The position numbers were made by a program, and so were the translations under genes. A stretch of DNA of 64,000 bases, from the NCBI GenBank assembly GCA_903875465.1, contig CAIQWB010000029.1:1-64000 (forward strand), written 5' to 3'. Below, one piece after another: positions 43,597 through 55,000 of this stretch (the stretch's first letter is position 1; every line of letters starts with the position of its first letter). The DNA comes from an uncultured Verrucomicrobia subdivision 3 bacterium (GTDB lineage: Bacteria; Verrucomicrobiota; Verrucomicrobiia; Limisphaerales; UBA11358). The notes below the pieces were generated by a model. It searched no databases. It saw only the letters and a program-made list of their open reading frames with translations, and was not told where the DNA came from.

Positions 43597-45936
43597 ATGA
43601 AACGAATTTTGTGCATTGCAGTTCTGGTCCTTCTGGCGCTGCCTTCAGCCCGTGCTTTTTCTTTGGGGGGCCCCGTTGGAAATGGGGGGGATCGCTGGCA
43701 GTTGCAAAACATAGGCTATGGGGCGCCGACTGCTGTTGTGGCACCCAAAAATATTGGTGAAGGCTATCGCCGCAACCTGCCGGTTATGTACTATGCTTAC
43801 ACCCCGGCATTTTTAGACTATTTTGGCTCCGCGGGAGAAACCAACATTGACCTGGCTTTTAGTATTCTAAACTCGCAGCTTTCCAGTGAACTTACCAACT
43901 ATTCACCAGGACTTGATGAAGTGCCCCTAAATACCAAGCAAATCAATTATACGGCCCAAGCCTTTCAGCTCTATGACATAAAATCCATGACCATGTCCTT
44001 CATGATGGAGCAATTAGGCTTGGCCGAGTCAGAATTAAATACTTGGAAATTGCATGATCGTATTCTGCCTACGGGTGGCAAATGCCCGATTGATGAATTG
44101 TACACAGTAATTCAGCGTAATTATGGAATTACCCCTTCTGGCTTTAATCAAATTCAATATTCTCCCTACGTTAATAATACACTTTATTCTTTTGAAATTT
44201 TGGAAGTATGCTCCGGAGCTCCTGTACTTGCGGATACCGTGCCGTTTCCGGTAGATACCTATGCGGACGCATACACCTCGCTCTCGGGTTTTTACCTTCA
44301 ATACGGAGAATTTTATACGGGCATGACGGCCGACGATCTGGCAGGAGTTCGTTATTTGCTGAGTCCCAGCAATATTAATTTGGAAACTGTTGGTGGCGGC
44401 AGCTTATTGTTTGACCAATCAACAAATGTTGCAGCTGGCCCGATTCAGTTTCCCACGAATACCACTGCTACCAATGGTTATGGTACTTACAATCTTTCAA
44501 GTTTATATTCTTATGCGATAACCAACCCTCCTGCGGCAGTAGCTGCGGCATTTCCTGGGGTTGTGGTGGCAAATTCCACGAGTTACCTGGTCTTGGCCTC
44601 TAACGCCACTGTTACTGCGTATTTTGTCCCTGCCCCAAATGGGTATCCTATTGGAACGCCGCCTACGTTGGCTTTAGCCACAAATTATACCTTGTATTTG
44701 GCAACCAATTACAACACTACCTTTGCGAATGTGGTTCCTGTTACGACCAACAAATATACAACTAACCTTTTAATGACCGTTACCATTGGCCCCAAATTTG
44801 GCACTCCTTATGGTACGCTGGCAACCAATACCAGTTTTACCCAGATTGTTTTAACAAATATTCCATCTGGTGATTTTTATACTGTGCCAACTTTTGGTAC
44901 CAACCTTTGTGGTTCTGGAATTCAATTCCTTGGACTTTCGTTGCCTGTTAATGTGACCAACGTCGTTACTTCTATCAATACTAATTTGGTAACCGCCACC
45001 AACACCACACTATACAGCGTAACTCAAAGTATTATTTCATCATACACCACCCATATTTACGGTGCTTATCCGGTTAATTGTGGTCAAACGGCAAATGCCA
45101 CTGGCCTTTATCGGGGGATGGACAAAATTAAATTTGTGCGTGTAAATTATGATTCCCTGCTTGGCCAGGTTATTCAGCCATTTACCAATAGCTTTAATTT
45201 GGTCGCTTTCACCAATAACCAAGATCGTGTGGAACATTTTGACCGGGTGGTTGCCACCCCTGACATTGTCATAGATGCTGCTGATTTGGCCACCGGTGCT
45301 GCGGATCATCCGGTTTTCGGAACGGTAATTGACGAAACGACAATTCCGGTTTGGAATCAAGCTAACATTCAACCTGGCCTGGCTGGTCCTGGTACAATTA
45401 ATCCAACAACAACATTAACTTTCAGCAAGGCGGGAAACTTATATGAGGACGGTAGTTTGGCTCAAATATTCGGTACTACCAACGCGTTTTTGGGTGAATA
45501 TAAAATGTACCAATTGCTGGCTTATGCTTCTTTTGATGGTACTACCAATGATCCAGTGGTTTACCCAAACGGTTCTAGCATTCAAAATTTGCAAAATGAA
45601 TTATTGGTTCAGATTAGTCCAGCTCCGTCAGATGTTTTGGCCAATACTGGCAGGACAGGAGTGGCCTATTTGTATTCTGGAACCAATCTGACTTTTAGCG
45701 TTTCTGGTGGTGGTGGTTCCTTTGATTTAACCGATCCCGGCACGTGGACAACGGTTGGACCTCCTCTTCTCGGAAGCCCTGCTAGCACCGGTCTGCCACC
45801 CGGTCTAACCCTTTCATCCAGCACCGGAGTGTTGAGCGGCAAGCCCACGCAACGTGGAACTTTCGACTTCACCCTTATCTTTACTGATTATTATTCTCAC
45901 TCGGTGCAGTGGAGCTACACTATTATCATTCAATGA
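43597..45936 (+). CDS. Secreted protein with matrixin-like N-terminal part and He_PIG Ig-like C-terminus
   Basis: From ATG 43597 (signal MKRILCIAVLVLLALPSARA-FS) the product has 779 residues. Residues about 50-260 recall matrixin-like peptidases in layout: LPVMYYAYTPAFLDYFG, TNIDLAFSILNSQL and the end helix MTADDLAGVRYLLSPSN. The zinc motif HExxHxxGxxH is absent, so it would not be an active matrixin. A long beta-rich, Thr/Asn-rich part follows, and residues about 710-779 form a putative Ig-fold (GLPPGLTLSSSTGVLSGKPTQRGTFDFTLIFTD). The role is probably structural or adhesive. The next gene starts in its stop codon (ATGA, 45933-45936). Confidence 0.6.
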   Translation: MKRILCIAVLVLLALPSARAFSLGGPVGNGGDRWQLQNIGYGAPTAVVAPKNIGEGYRRNLPVMYYAYTPAFLDYFGSAGETNIDLAFSILNSQLSSELTNYSPGLDEVPLNTKQINYTAQAFQLYDIKSMTMSFMMEQLGLAESELNTWKLHDRILPTGGKCPIDELYTVIQRNYGITPSGFNQIQYSPYVNNTLYSFEILEVCSGAPVLADTVPFPVDTYADAYTSLSGFYLQYGEFYTGMTADDLAGVRYLLSPSNINLETVGGGSLLFDQSTNVAAGPIQFPTNTTATNGYGTYNLSSLYSYAITNPPAAVAAAFPGVVVANSTSYLVLASNATVTAYFVPAPNGYPIGTPPTLALATNYTLYLATNYNTTFANVVPVTTNKYTTNLLMTVTIGPKFGTPYGTLATNTSFTQIVLTNIPSGDFYTVPTFGTNLCGSGIQFLGLSLPVNVTNVVTSINTNLVTATNTTLYSVTQSIISSYTTHIYGAYPVNCGQTANATGLYRGMDKIKFVRVNYDSLLGQVIQPFTNSFNLVAFTNNQDRVEHFDRVVATPDIVIDAADLATGAADHPVFGTVIDETTIPVWNQANIQPGLAGPGTINPTTTLTFSKAGNLYEDGSLAQIFGTTNAFLGEYKMYQLLAYASFDGTTNDPVVYPNGSSIQNLQNELLVQISPAPSDVLANTGRTGVAYLYSGTNLTFSVSGGGGSFDLTDPGTWTTVGPPLLGSPASTGLPPGLTLSSSTGVLSGKPTQRGTFDFTLIFTDYYSHSVQWSYTIIIQ

Positions 45937-48900
45937 ACCGCATCGCATCTTTCAATTTTTCCTCGGGAGGCACAAGCCGGTTAATGAACTTGGCAATATT
46001 CTGTCTTTCATTCGCTTTGGTATTGCCATGCTCCGCGAAACCTCAGCCTTTGTACCAGAATCTTCAAGTTTCCCAATATTTCAGTCCGCCGACTTTGCTG
46101 AATCCCCCAAATTCCCCTCCCCAGATTGATGCTACTGCGTTTGACAATGAGTCAACATTTACTCTGAATTTTAATACGCCCACAATTGGTATTAATTTGT
46201 TTGAAACTTCGGACACACTTTTCTATACCAATGGCGATAATGGTTTGATGATTGCCAATTGCCCGGTGGCCACAAATTATATTGTCGGAAATTTGGCTAG
46301 TTCCATAACGGCCGGCGCTGGCTTTTATTTTGATGAAAAGACCAATTCTGTTCGTAAAATGGCTGGTACTTTCTATAACAGTGGTACCATTCGTTGTGAT
46401 TCGGTTATCGATGGCAACGTTTTATATGGTGAATGTCTTGTTCTAGCCTCCAATATTTACAATCCAGGTAAGGTGGTAATGGGCATTGATAGTTTATTAC
46501 AATTCACCGGAAACACTGTCAGTTTGAACCGCTCCGATCTTGAGCTGGAAAGTCTCCAGAGCATTTTGTCTATCCTGAATGGAAATGCAGTCCTTTACAA
46601 CAATCTGACCATCAGTAGTTACGGTGATGTTGGTAATGACACCAATGGTGATTGGAATCCTGCCGGGCCTGCATTTTACAATGGAATCGTTTATCCTCTA
46701 ACACTTTCGGCAACTAATGCCATCAGTTCATATCCCGACATTCTGGCGTTATCGAATTCGGCATCATATTTTAAAATTGATCCGGATTCGACGGGTACAA
46801 ATTTTATTGTGCGCGCTGTTTTTGTTCAAAACAACAGCCCGACCGCTCCTTACAATGTTTACATCCAACCGCCGGGTTCAATTTTGGCCGGGAATGGTTC
46901 GGCGTACGTCGGTTGGACAGGGTATTACACGGATCCGGCTTCCGGATTAACCCTTACCAATTATTTGTATTTGCAGAATGACTATCTTTTGGGTGCCTCT
47001 ACAAACGTTGCAATTTTACCGGGACCAGGCACCACAGGATATCCTGATAATTTTAGTTTTTATACCTCTCCGACACCATTGCTTACAAGCCCGCTGTCTC
47101 CTAGTTTCCCCAATGGCATATTTGCCAACCAATCCATTACCAATCCTTATGCTTACATGAATGGACAAATCGTCGCTACGACTATCGCCACGAATGCCAG
47201 CATTAGCAACCCCAGTGGCTCCATTACCAATGTTTTGGGACGTATTCAAATCAATGCTTCACAGGAATTGGATTTGAACAATGCCAAAATCACCGGCCAA
47301 AACTATCTGTCCATTCAGGCTACCAACCAATTTGATGGCAGTGCAGGTTCATTTATTACCAGCCCCTATTCAGACATTAATCTTGGGGTTACCAATGGAA
47401 ATCTGGCTGTCACGAATTTGCTGGTCTCGGATATTCCAAATTGGAGCGGGACCATTCAAGCTTGGAGCACTCGTTGGACAAATTCATTTTCAGGTGTGAA
47501 TGTTGATTATCGCGTCCTGCTCGTTTACAGCCAGTTGCAACCTACGACAGAACCCTGGGTGCAAAACTTGAAACTTCACACGGGGACGAATTTGGTCATC
47601 AGTGATGTACTCAATGTTTTCGGATCACTGTATTTTGATGCGCAAAATTTAACTGTCACCACAAACGGTTACGGAATTGGAGCCACCTCCTCACAGGGTG
47701 AATTAAACGGGCTCTTCGCCGGAAATGTAGGTCCCACCCAATGGCCAAATTTGCTCAATGTTACCAATAATGGCATAATCAGCGGAAATAATCTTCTGAT
47801 ATTTACCAATAAAACCCCATACGGTTCCTTCATTAACAACGGCTTGGTGAGTGACCAAGGAACCATCATCAATGCCGGTAATTTTGTCAATGGTGGTTCG
47901 ATCACCAATGGACTGGGTAATTTGAGTGTTCAATGTCAAACCGCGACCCTTACTAATTCTTCAATTTATGCAGGTGGTAACGTAAGTATCATTGGTAAAA
48001 GTCTGTTGACCAGCAATGTTTATTGGAAAAGCCTGTCATTGACCCTGAACCCCAGTAATTATTTAAGCGATTGCGGTGTGAGTAACGCCAGCACCTGGGT
48101 GGTGGGAAGGACTAATGGTACTGGTGGCAGTGGATTTGCCTTGCTGAGCAATCCTGCGAACGGAGATTTTCTGGGTACTACGATTTCCAATATTTGTCCA
48201 CCATCCAACAAGCTGGTCGCCAATACCTGGGCGGGTCGGGATTTTGGGCCGGTCAGCCGGGGCTTTTCAAACAATGCTGCCATTGGCCGCTTAATTTTGG
48301 ATGTACAAGGGAATAATAGTTTGGTCACTTTTAACGGAATTGGAACCAATTGTGCCCTCTACGTAGACTCACTGGAATTCCGCGAATATGCCACCAATGG
48401 CATTAATAATAGCTTCGAGTTTACAAATTATGTGGCGCTCAATACCAATATTACGATTTATTTTGCCCAAGCCTTTGTGAATGGTATTTCAATTGCTGAA
48501 AAGATTGATAATGCCAGTTTAAACAATGGTAAAAACGGTGGGCGTTTGTCACCCAACGGAACGGTTTTGGCCGCCGGCCGGCTTCGGTGGGTTCCCAGCT
48601 ATGCTGGTTACTTTAGCTCCACCAATATTGTAAGCAATGGTGTCACCAATGTGGTTAATGCGGCACTTGCCAACAGTCAGGATATTGATTCCAATGGAAA
48701 TGGCCTGCCAAATGCCTTTGATCCGGCACCATTTTTTAATTCGACTCAAATTAATTTCAGCCTGACAGTCACTAATTTACCATCACCCCGTGCGTTACTC
48801 TCGTGGGCTACGGTTCCATTCGCGACAAATTACGTTTACTTTACCTCCAATCTCCTCGCCAATAGCTGGCAGGTATATACAAATTTTAACTCAATCAACG

Positions 48901-49004
48901 TATCGGGCCCCGCCTATCCGGTCACTGTCTCTGACACCAATTTGTCCAAAGGCATTCGGTTTTATAAAGTGGTGGTGCAGCCTTGGTTGACGTACCCTTA
49001 TTAA
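45933..49004 (+). CDS. Large secreted beta-helix-like protein
   Basis: Start at the ATGA overlap gives 1023 residues. The N-terminus carries a signal-like segment (MNLAIFCLSFALVLPCSAKP) about 17 residues in, so the ATG at 45984 may be used instead. The body is Asn/Thr/Ser-rich with repeated short strands like ITNGLGNLSVQCQTATLTNSSIYAGGN and NNGLVSDQGTIINAGNFVNGGS, resembling right-handed beta-helix adhesins of the haemagglutinin type. A dockerin-like or calcium-loop stretch (SQDIDSNGNGLPNAFDPAPFF) precedes the C-terminal beta module (YFTSNLLANSWQVYTNFNS). No catalytic motif was seen. Adhesin or surface-layer role is inference. Confidence 0.6.
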   Translation: MNRIASFNFSSGGTSRLMNLAIFCLSFALVLPCSAKPQPLYQNLQVSQYFSPPTLLNPPNSPPQIDATAFDNESTFTLNFNTPTIGINLFETSDTLFYTNGDNGLMIANCPVATNYIVGNLASSITAGAGFYFDEKTNSVRKMAGTFYNSGTIRCDSVIDGNVLYGECLVLASNIYNPGKVVMGIDSLLQFTGNTVSLNRSDLELESLQSILSILNGNAVLYNNLTISSYGDVGNDTNGDWNPAGPAFYNGIVYPLTLSATNAISSYPDILALSNSASYFKIDPDSTGTNFIVRAVFVQNNSPTAPYNVYIQPPGSILAGNGSAYVGWTGYYTDPASGLTLTNYLYLQNDYLLGASTNVAILPGPGTTGYPDNFSFYTSPTPLLTSPLSPSFPNGIFANQSITNPYAYMNGQIVATTIATNASISNPSGSITNVLGRIQINASQELDLNNAKITGQNYLSIQATNQFDGSAGSFITSPYSDINLGVTNGNLAVTNLLVSDIPNWSGTIQAWSTRWTNSFSGVNVDYRVLLVYSQLQPTTEPWVQNLKLHTGTNLVISDVLNVFGSLYFDAQNLTVTTNGYGIGATSSQGELNGLFAGNVGPTQWPNLLNVTNNGIISGNNLLIFTNKTPYGSFINNGLVSDQGTIINAGNFVNGGSITNGLGNLSVQCQTATLTNSSIYAGGNVSIIGKSLLTSNVYWKSLSLTLNPSNYLSDCGVSNASTWVVGRTNGTGGSGFALLSNPANGDFLGTTISNICPPSNKLVANTWAGRDFGPVSRGFSNNAAIGRLILDVQGNNSLVTFNGIGTNCALYVDSLEFREYATNGINNSFEFTNYVALNTNITIYFAQAFVNGISIAEKIDNASLNNGKNGGRLSPNGTVLAAGRLRWVPSYAGYFSSTNIVSNGVTNVVNAALANSQDIDSNGNGLPNAFDPAPFFNSTQINFSLTVTNLPSPRALLSWATVPFATNYVYFTSNLLANSWQVYTNFNSINVSGPAYPVTVSDTNLSKGIRFYKVVVQPWLTYPY

Positions 49005-49025
49005 GCGCGACAGAAAAGAACAAAA

Positions 49026-52000
49026 ATGATTTTAATTGATGAACCGTCGGCGCAAACACGCCGAAATCATCGGAGAAATGTTGTGAAACAGATTATGCAA
49101 AAATTCGCAGTAGGTGGGTTGCCAGTCCTCCTTGGAAAGACCTTTTTGAATCCGCTTTGTTTGCTGCTTGGTATCGCCAGTCTAACTGTCGTTACGGCTA
49201 ATGCCCAGCCAACCACGCCGCCAGCCAACGATAATTTTGCCAATGCTCTCAGCATTTCTGGTTTGACCGGTTCCGTAGATGCCAATAATTCCGGTGCGAC
49301 CACCGAGGTTGGTGAAACGCTTTCCATTATCACTGACGATAATTCTTTTGGTGTGCCGGTGGGTGGGTCTATTTGGTATTCTTGGACCGCTTCAGCCACT
49401 GGCAATGTCACGTTTAATACCTTCCCGACCAATGGTGCTGGATTCGACACGGTACTTGCAGTTTATACTGGAAACGGTCTCGCAAATTTAAACCTGGTAG
49501 CCGCGAATGATGAGGCGACTGGCATAACCAATGGAACAAGCCTGGTCACATTTTATGCTATTTCGGGGACAACTTATTTTGTGGAAGTAGCTGGTTACGC
49601 TGGACCTCCACTGGTTCAGGGGGATACTTCACTTAATTGGACCCAGACGGTGCCAGGGTTTTCTGCAGGTACATTTCGCCTTACCTCTACAAGTTACACT
49701 GTGGGTAATTTTGAATCATTTTCAGTTTATGGACCCAAACCTCCAATGAGTGGCTCGGCCGGCGCCCGGATCTCAGTTACTCGTGTGGGTGGCGCGGCGG
49801 GTCGTGTGGAAGTTCATTACAGTGTGACCAACAATCCGTTGGTGCCCTTGCAGGTCAGTTCTAACGTGGATATTGAAAACACCTTAGTGCAAAATTTTGA
49901 CAGTAATGGTGTTCTTACCACCTACCAAGAGGTGTTTTCCACAAGTTATTCGACTAATACTACTATTCAGTATTTTAACGGCACTACTTTTACAAATATA
50001 CCCTGCGGGCTTCAAGGCTACACAGTTATCTTGAATGTCGCCAATGGTGCAACTAATCAGAATATTTTACCTTATCCTGGTGGCTATCCCCCGAATAATA
50101 CCAATCTCGTTACGAGTGTAACTAACTCTGACGGGTCGGTAACCGTCACCACGTTGCAATCCACAAATATTACTTATCCCGCAGTGTTTTATGCGCCGTC
50201 GGCCATTGCCTTTAATCCCAAAAACGCAAGTGGCCCTTGGGATTTCGTGCCCACGACTGGAATACTTACCTTTAATGATTTCGAGATGACTAAAGATATC
50301 TTTGTTACTCTAAGTACAAATGATTATTTATCCACGACTCCTATTTATTTCCTCGTAAATCTGGATTCGGTTAACCTGGCTACCAACGAGTTGCAATCCA
50401 TTCCTGCTCCAAGCATTGATTCCGCTCGCAACTCTGCCAAAGTTAATGTTGAGCAAATCTGGCAAGATCCCTATCCAAACTCCGGCCTCTGTCCGGGGCT
50501 CCAAAGTTATCAAGTCACTAATTTGATAAATTTTGTTCGTTCCACAGTTTCCGTTGATCGCAATGGCACGAATGCTTCAATAGCGGTGGTTCTTAACACA
50601 GTTAATGCATCGCAAGGGGCCACGATGTATTATTCCATTGATTTCGGCACGGCCAATGCCAATTATAATACCTTTTCTGCTCAATCTGGATCTGATTACG
50701 CTATTCCTGATAATGCGTTGAAATCTGTCCCCGAAGGGGTGGTTGATTTCAATAATACCGGCATTGGGTCGGTAAGCTGGTCACCCTATGATCCGAGCCC
50801 CATTAAGTATATAAATGTGCCAATTGTAAATAATGGCACTGTAGAGTTTAATAAAGATTTTTTGGTTCAATTCTATGCTGACACCGCTCACACATGGAAT
50901 AATGCTCTGCCTGGTAATATTTCGCAATGTACCGTGACGATTCTCTTTGACAAACAGCCTGCAGGGGCTGGCGATCGTACCTACAACATGGATAATGTGG
51001 TTACTACCATTCCTCCTTATAATAAAAATCCTGGATTAAACGGTCCAGCCTACGCTGTCTTCGTGCAACCAGATGGCAATTCACTTATTGGCGGTGATTT
51101 CTCCTCTTACGACTCCACCAATAGTTATAATATTGCCCGTGCTTTGAGCAACGGTCAGCCAGATGCTGCGTTCATTCGAAATACCGGGTCGGGTGCTGAT
51201 AGCTTCATTGATGCGATTGCTCTTGATAGTTCAAACAATATTTTTATTGGTGGTGCTTTTGCTTCATTCAATGGAATTCAAAGGAACGGGATCGCTCATC
51301 TCAATTCCAATGGTACTCTGGACAATTCGATTTTCCTGCCTGGTTCGGGGGCGAATGGAACTGTCACGGCCATACTTGTTCAAACCAATGGGCAGCTGTT
51401 AGTTGCCGGCAATTTCTCCTCTTTCAATAATACGAATCGTAATTGTATTGCTCGTTTGAATCCCGATGGTTCAGTGGATTCTACATTTGATGCGGGAACC
51501 GGTCCCCTGGATGAATATAGCCCGGGCAACACGGTAATTAATTCCCTAGCCCTGCAGGCTGATGGGCGAATTCTTGTTGGCGGTGATTTCACAACGTTCG
51601 ATGGCGTTACGCGGAATTATTTAGCCCGCTTGAATTTTGACGGTACTTTGGATGCGAGCTTTGACACTGGTGATGGGGCTAATGACGTCGTTAATGGCGT
51701 GGCGGTTGACACCAATGGTTTAATAGTCGCAGTAGGTCCATTCACGAAATTCGGTGCTCTTGGAACTAGTGCGGGAATCACCCGTTTGGAAACCAATGGT
51801 GTTTTGGACACAACTTTTAATGTCGGTTCAGGGGTTAACGATGCAGTTAATTCGGTTGTGCTTCAGACTGACGGTCGAATTATAATTGGCGGTAGTTTCA
51901 CTTCCTTTAATCAGACCAGACGTGTTGGAATTGCCCGCTTGAATCCTGATGGTTCCTTGGATACCAGCTTCATGGATACTGCTTACAATCAGTTTGCCGG

Positions 52001-55000
52001 TGTCGTGAATCCCATTTTTAATCCGGATATTAATCCCAATAATTCGGTTTACTCTCTTTCTTTGCAACCTGATGGCGGGGTAATCATCGGCGGTTCCTTT
52101 AGCCAAGTCGGAGGTGGTAGCACCCGGGCATCGCTTCTGCCGCGGGGTAATGTCGCTCGTTTGATTGGCGGTGCCACCCCTGGACCCGGTAATATTGGGC
52201 TTGCTTTGACCAGCTATATTGCTGACGCGGCGAACAATGGTTCTAATACAAACTCCACCAGCACCATAACCGTGACTCGTTCCAACGGCATTCTGGGACC
52301 GGCATCTGCCACGGTTGCCCCGGTCACCTTGCCTACCGGACCAGGTGCTGCCATTTATGGCACGGATTTCTTGTTCAACGCGGCTCAAGTTAATTATGGC
52401 ACTACCTGGGCAAATACTTGGATGTTGAGCGACGGTGTGGCAGGAACGAATAGCGCTACGACGGTAACCGTTTACAACAATAACAGGCCTAATGCGGTTC
52501 TCGATTTGGAAGTTACCGCCCCGGTTGGCCAGGACATCTTTTTTCTTGGTGGCAGCAGTGCTAATAAAAACACGGGATTGGGGATTTTTAGTCCTGCCTA
52601 TGGGGAACAAGATGGTGAAAACATTCCGCTTGGTGTGGCCTTGGGTCAATCCCTTTCACCGCTCACGATTATTCACAAACTTCCTCAACCGGGGGTGTTG
52701 AGTTTTACCACTCCGACTTACACAACGAATGAAGGTTCAGGAACCGCGATCATCAATGTATATCGTGCGAATGGAAGTGATGGCCAAGTTTCTGTTTTCT
52801 ACAAAACCGTCGATGGATCCGCCAAGGCCGGTATTGATTATGTTTCTTCCAGCGGCAAATTAACTTTTAATGCTGGTATAACGAATCAAGTTTTTAAAGT
52901 GACTCTTCTGAATAACGGAATAAGCCAGCCTGATCGCTTCATTAATCTCGTTCTCTATACCACCTCAGGCGGTGCCACCTTAAGCGCATTGCCGGGCGGA
53001 ACCAATGCCCAAATTATTCTGATTAATAATAATTACGCTTACGGTAATGTTAGTTTTGCCGGCGGTTTGTCGGTTATCAATGGTTCGACCAACGTAATGA
53101 CGTATGGTACCAATGAAAATTCTGGCTCAGCACTCGTTACTATAACTCGTCAGGGGGGTAGTTCCGGGGTTTTGAGTGTGAATGTAGCATCAAGCGATGT
53201 CACTGCTGTCAATGGCGTTAATTATACTGGTTTTACCAATGTTTTAACCTGGCAAAACCAGCAAGCACAGCCACAAACCATTGTTGTTCCGGTAAAGCAA
53301 GATGGGGTTTACACCGCAAATTTGACCGCCAAGCTAAGGATCTTCAATGCTACGGTGAATGGAGTGGTCACCACCCAAGCGCTTGGTGGAGTTTCCATTA
53401 CCGGCTCGCTCATCATCAGCAATGTTGATTATCCTGGTAAAATGGAATTTAGCGCTCCAACTTATACTTTTAATGAGAACGGTGGCTCTGCCATTATTCC
53501 AGTGATTCGGACCGGTGGTACCGCAGGTACCATTGCCAACCAGTTTTCCACAGTGGATGGCACTGCTATCGCTGGAAATCAGTATGTGGCAACCAATGGA
53601 ACCATCACACTTACCAATGGTCAAGTCAGTGCGATTTTTCGTGTGCCGATTATAGATAACTTGGTTCCGGATACAAATTATCAATTGTCAGTTGTTTTGA
53701 AGAATCAAACCACCAGTGATTTCTTGGGCGATCCTTCAACAGCGACACTGAATATTATCAACAATGAGACCTACAATTATCCTCCTGGTCAAATTGACAC
53801 CCAGTACAATCCTTTGGCCGGGTTCAGTGGTCCCGTGTTCGCCCTTGCATTGCAGCCTTCCAACGGAAAGCTGCTGGTAGGCGGCGGTTTTACCAATGCA
53901 AATGGTGTTGCCCGCAATCGTATTGCCCGTTTGAACACGGATGGCACCTTGGATCAAAAGTTTTCTTCCTATCTACCCGGTCAAGGGGCCAGTGACGCGA
54001 TTCGATCCATTTTAGTTGAATCCAATGGAACGATTTTAGTTGGTGGCTTTTTCACCAATTTCAACGGGGTGACGCTTAATCGAATTGCCCGTTTAACTTA
54101 CAGTGCCGGGTTGGACAGCACCTTTAATCCGGGTTCTGGGGTGGATGCTCCAATCTACGCCTTTGCCCAATACACAAATTCCAGTCTGAATGGTATTTAC
54201 GTCGCAGGTGCCTTCACAACTTACAACGGCAGCAGTCGCAACGCGATAGCACGTATCAATGAAAATGGGACCATTGATCAAAATTTTAAACCAGGAACTG
54301 GAGCCAACGGCACCGTTTATGCCTTGGGCGTGCAGGCTGATGGAAAAGTCGTCATCGGCGGTGATTTTACAATGGTTAACGGTGTTCCATTGCGTCATGT
54401 AGCCCGACTTAATATTGACGGTTCAGTCGATTATACGTTTGCAAACGCCCTTTACAGCGGCATTTGGGGAGCGAATGACTCAGTTCATGCCGTTGCTATT
54501 CAATTGGATGGCCATATTCTGATCGGGGGATTATTTACGAATGTGGATGGGGTCGCATTAAACCATATAGCTCGACTTAACACCGACGGAACTTTAGACA
54601 ACACCTTTACTCCAGGCATCGGGGCCAATGGGGATGTGCTTACCATTACCCCCCAAACTGATACACGCATCGTGGTTGGTGGCAATTTTACCTCTTTTAG
54701 TGGTGTCACTCGTAATCGCATTACCCGTTTAAATCCGGATGGTACAGTTGATCCCACCATTAATTTTGGCACGGGAGCAGATAGTTTCGTGGGTGCTTCG
54801 GTCATTCAGAATGACGGTAATATCATTCTGGGTGGTGGATTTCAGAATTTTGAAGGCACACCCCGCGCTAATTTGGTTCGTGTCTATGGTGGTTCCGCCG
54901 CGGGGTTTGGTACCTTTGAATTTTCCACGGCTAATTTTGCTTGTGACCAAACCAACGCATTTGCCGTCGTGAGCGTTCAGCGCTTAGGCGGCACCAGCGG

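Noticed and set aside
51828-52649. 273-codon open frame on minus within the giant gene
   Set aside because: Arises from the repetitive delta-60 region; the plus frame is continuous over 8.6 kb.
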